A stretch of DNA of 7,881 nucleotides, taken from Kiritimatiellia bacterium (GTDB lineage: Bacteria; Verrucomicrobiota; Kiritimatiellia; RFP12; UBA1067). Under the pieces are notes generated by a model that was not told the origin of the DNA, did no database searches, and saw nothing but the letters and a program-made list of their open reading frames with translations. A program made the position numbers and the translations under genes. Position 1 is the first letter of the stretch. Each line of letters opens with the position of its first letter. Positions 6,339-7,881 of the stretch are shown in pieces. The DNA lies in NCBI GenBank assembly GCA_017959645.1, contig JAGDAE010000102.1, positions 1 to 7,881 on the forward strand, in the 5' to 3' direction.

Positions 6339-6368
6339 ATTATATCATTTCCGCTTCGCGCGCGTCAA
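6339..6368 (-). promoter_or_regulatory. Near-consensus sigma70-type promoter for the gspF-pseudopilin operon
   Basis: Reading the minus strand: TTGACG at 6368-6363 (five of six bases of the -35 consensus), an 18-base spacer, and TATAAT at 6344-6339 (perfect -10). The spacer ends in TGA, giving an extended -10 (TGNTATAAT). The expected start of transcription is near 6331-6333, leaving a leader of about 24 bases before the gspF ATG at 6308. The TGA stop of the upstream 96-residue gene lies inside the -35 box. In such GC-rich DNA this AT island is striking. Promoter activity is inferred from sequence only. Confidence 0.8.
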
Positions 6369-6655
6369 GACCGGCCGTCGAATTCCGGCATCGGCGGCGG
6401 CTTCAGGCAGAACGCCGAATCGACCAGCCGGCCGAGATCGTCATCGCGTCTCAGCGCGCCGGCTGGGACTTCGAGCGCCGGTTCGGCCCGCGACTGCTCT
6501 ACGTCTCCGGACGTGAACCGCAGGCCGAAATCGCGGCCGGCGACCGGCTGCTTGCCGGTTTCGGCCTTGGCGGCCGCATCCGTCTGCGCGCCGTCGGCCG
6601 CCTCGGGCCTTACGCCGATTCCTCCGCCGAAAGTGTTTCCGAAATTGATTTCCAT
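6365..6655 (-). CDS. Small protein of unknown function after the sigma factor
   Basis: 96 residues, family not recognised. The N-terminus MEINFGNTFGGGIGVRPE is Gly-rich and not a signal peptide. The middle (about 18-70) is Ala/Asp/Glu-rich and looks disordered. The C-terminus DDDLGRLVDSAFCLKPPPMP (71-90) contains a short amphipathic segment followed by a Pro-rich motif, the only part that looks like a conserved linear motif. There is no membrane segment. The gene has an excellent ribosome binding site (AAGGAGA, five bases from the ATG) and sits 44 bases after the sigma gene, so it is likely co-transcribed with sctU and the sigma factor. From this setting it could be a small type III secretion component, a secreted protein or a regulator of the sigma factor; none of these can be shown from sequence. 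Low-complexity composition lowers confidence, but the ribosome binding site and fit between neighbours support a real gene. Confidence 0.65.
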   Translation of the reverse strand: MEINFGNTFGGGIGVRPEAADGAQTDAAAKAETGKQPVAGRDFGLRFTSGDVEQSRAEPALEVPAGALRRDDDLGRLVDSAFCLKPPPMPEFDGRS

Positions 6656-6660
6656 CGCTG

Positions 6661-6667
6661 TCTCCTT
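6661..6667 (-). promoter_or_regulatory. Strong ribosome binding site for the 96-residue gene
   Basis: AAGGAGA on the minus strand, five bases before the ATG at 6655, in a 44-base gap. It is one of the best ribosome binding sites in the window and is the main evidence that this small open frame is translated. Confidence 0.75.
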
Positions 6668-6699
6668 GTTGTGATTCCGCTTTGTCTACACATTCAACG

Positions 6700-7239
6700 C
6701 TAATAGGTTACACGCAAATCTGCGAGAATTTCGCGAAGCTTCTCCTTCGCCCTGAAAATGCGCACCTTCACCAGGTTTTCGCTCACGCCGGTCTGGTTCG
6801 AGATCTCCCGTATCGACATTTCGCCGATCTGGAAAAGCGTATATGCCTCGCGCAGGACGGGCGGCAGTTTCGCGAACGCCTCGCCCAGCCGGCGGCGCAG
6901 ATACTCCGAGTCCGACGGCGCCGGCGGCGCCCGGAAGGCCGCAGAGCCAGGTCCGTCCCCCCTTGTTCCGGCATCGTCGTCTTCGTCCGGGTCGCGTATC
7001 TCGCTCACGAAAGACAGGCGGGCGTTGTCCCGCACGAGGTTTTTGCGCAGGTTTCGCGCTATGGTGAACGCGAGCCCCGACACGTCGCTGTCGCCGCCGC
7101 GCAGATCGTCGCGCATCTTCCATATCTTGAGAAACGCGTTCTGCACCAGATCGCACGCCTCGTGGTACGTGCTTCCGCTGGCGACGAGCCAGTTTGTCAG
7201 CCGCGGCGCCACGTTCTTGTACAGTTCTTCTATGTTCAT
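6700..7239 (-). CDS. ECF-like RNA polymerase sigma factor
   Basis: 179 residues. It would direct RNA polymerase to a specific promoter set. Region 2 spans about 5-75, with DLVQNAFLKIWK (30-41) matching the core-binding 'DLvQevFlrlw' helix and FTIARNLRKNLVRDNAR (58-74) matching regions 2.3-2.4. A linker (80-112) is acidic and then Pro-rich. Region 4 spans about 115-172: FAKLPPVLREAYTL (122-135), and the helix-turn-helix SIREISNQTGVSENLVKVRI (142-161). There is no region 1 or 3, and the size fits the ECF group. The frame stays open far upstream, but the start is the ATG at 7239: it overlaps the sctU stop as ATGA, region 2 begins right there, and a purine-rich ribosome binding site precedes it. 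No anti-sigma factor is visible in the window. Its position in a type III operon suggests a role in controlling that system. Confidence 0.9.
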   Translation of the reverse strand: MNIEELYKNVAPRLTNWLVASGSTYHEACDLVQNAFLKIWKMRDDLRGGDSDVSGLAFTIARNLRKNLVRDNARLSFVSEIRDPDEDDDAGTRGDGPGSAAFRAPPAPSDSEYLRRRLGEAFAKLPPVLREAYTLFQIGEMSIREISNQTGVSENLVKVRIFRAKEKLREILADLRVTY

Positions 7240-7881
7240 GCGTTTTCCCCCTCTCCGGATTCCGGAGCTTCTATATCGTCGAGATCGACGGCGTCGAGCT
7301 CGTCTTCTTCCCTGCGCGCGTCTTGGATGCGCTTCGCCCATTTCAGGACTTCGGCGACAGGCTCGATCAGCGAATCGGGTATGAAATCCTCTATTCGGCC
7401 CTCGGCGTAGAGCGCACGGGCCAGCGGACGGTCCTCCATGACCGGGATTCCCTCGGCGAGCGCGGTCTCGCGGATGATCTTCGCCGTCTTTCCGGCGCCG
7501 AGCGCGCAGATGCGCGGAAGCGGCGCCTCGTCCGCCCGGTAGCGTATGCCGACCGCCAGATGCGTCGGGTTGGTCACGACGACGTTCGCCTTTTTCGCCG
7601 CCGTCGCCGGGTCGGGTCCGTTCATGATTTCGTCGCGGAATCTGCGCTGCGCCTGCTTGATTTCCGCCGATCCTTCCATTTCCTTGTATTCGCGCTTCAC
7701 CTCGTCTTTCGTCATCATCATCTGCTTGGTGAAGTCGCGCCCCTGGAAAAGGCGGTCGACGATCGCGATCACGATATAGCCGAACGCGGTGTAGACGGCG
7801 AGACGCTTGAGCATCAGCTTGAGGCACGGGAAGATGTCATCCACCGTGCCGTAGCACATAGTGAGTAGCTCGGGCACGCTC
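7236..7881 (-). CDS. sctU: SctU/FlhB-family type III export switch protein, 5' end beyond window
   Basis: The C-terminal 214 residues or so are visible; the frame continues past the right edge. SctU (YscU/FlhB family) is an inner-membrane part of the type III export gate whose cytoplasmic domain cleaves itself and switches substrate class. Counting from the codon at 7877, the last membrane segment is about 22-42, then VKREYKEMEGSAEIKQAQRR (60-79), a signature of the family's cytoplasmic linker. The autocleavage site NPTH is at 103-106 in VVVTNPTHLAVGIRY, with cleavage expected between Asn and Pro. The domain ends with SLIEPVAEVLKWAKRI and an acidic tail (to ENA). The EVLKWAKR ending and absence of flagellar neighbours favour the injectisome form over FlhB, but the family members are hard to separate by this part alone. 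It overlaps the sigma factor gene by four bases. Confidence 0.88.
   Translation of the reverse strand, partial: SVPELLTMCYGTVDDIFPCLKLMLKRLAVYTAFGYIVIAIVDRLFQGRDFTKQMMMTKDEVKREYKEMEGSAEIKQAQRRFRDEIMNGPDPATAAKKANVVVTNPTHLAVGIRYRADEAPLPRICALGAGKTAKIIRETALAEGIPVMEDRPLARALYAEGRIEDFIPDSLIEPVAEVLKWAKRIQDARREEDELDAVDLDDIEAPESGEGENA
7247..7256 (-). promoter_or_regulatory. Ribosome binding site deciding the sigma factor start
   Basis: GGAGAGGGGG on the minus strand, about seven bases upstream of the ATG at 7239, inside the last codons of sctU. Together with the ATGA overlap it favours this start over any more upstream codon in the same open frame. Confidence 0.6.

Noticed and set aside
6309..6364. 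Terminator between the type III part and gspF
   Set aside because: I find no stable hairpin followed by a T run on the minus strand; the space is taken up by promoter elements and the gspF leader.
4902..6674. Open frame of 590 residues on the plus strand opposite gspF
   Set aside because: The predicted product is dominated by Arg, His and Asp with no fold or motif, and the minus strand here encodes GspF beyond doubt.
6656..6699. Possible promoter or ECF-type promoter (GGAATC) before the 96-residue gene
   Set aside because: There is a GGAAT-like word, but no convincing -10 partner at proper spacing, and it is close to the ribosome binding site. The gap is more simply an operon spacer.
7240..7827. 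N-terminal extension of the sigma factor open frame
   Set aside because: The extension overlaps the well-supported sctU coding frame, is Arg-rich without motifs, and sigma region 2 begins right after the ATG at 7239, which has a ribosome binding site and an ATGA junction.
7236..7881. Flagellar FlhB instead of SctU
   Set aside because: Not fully excluded, as the NPTH domain is shared. The C-terminal EPVAEVLKWAKR wording, the sigma factor neighbour and the absence of any flagellar gene favour the injectisome form.

Overview
The window holds eleven genes, all on the minus strand and tightly packed, with no stretch of 300 bases lacking a gene. Transcription runs from high to low coordinates. I see no RNA genes, mobile elements, CRISPR arrays, terminators or long repeats. 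The DNA is GC-rich. The mix of genes suggests a PVC-group bacterium, probably Kiritimatiellota, Lentisphaerota or a related Verrucomicrobiota lineage: a type III export gate protein, and a long set of divergent pseudopilins with 'AFTLIELLVVIG'-type leaders and 'SxGxDG...DD[IV]' tails. The taxonomic guess is inference from protein style, not from a marker gene.

Right part (6365-7881): the 3' part of a type III secretion export gate/switch gene (sctU/flhB family, with the NPTH autocleavage site), then an ECF-like sigma factor that overlaps it by 4 bases (ATGA), then a 96-residue protein of unknown function with a strong ribosome binding site. This looks like the end of a type III secretion operon.

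Junction (6309-6368): a near-consensus housekeeping promoter on the minus strand (TTGACG, 18-base spacer, TGA-TATAAT). Its -35 box contains the stop codon of the 96-residue gene. It would start transcription about 24 bases upstream of gspF.

Left part (1-6308): a type II secretion/type IV pilus-like operon. It starts with the inner-membrane platform protein GspF, followed by eight consecutive prepilin-like genes. These are three GspG-related proteins (401, 201 and 184 residues, the first with a very large insertion), GspH-like, GspI-like, GspJ-position, GspG-like (DPWG motif) and a GspK-like protein cut by the window edge. Neighbouring genes in this run either overlap (ATGA, TGATG, or 14 bases) or are separated by at most 4 bases, so translational coupling is likely. 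No GspE ATPase, GspD secretin, GspC/L/M or prepilin peptidase is in the window; they must be elsewhere if the machine works.

The main point of interest is the direct abutment of a type III export operon, with its own sigma factor, and an unusually pseudopilin-rich type II-like operon. Within the latter, a calcium-site-like C-terminal tail recurs in several different pseudopilins, including one with a GspJ-type N-terminus.
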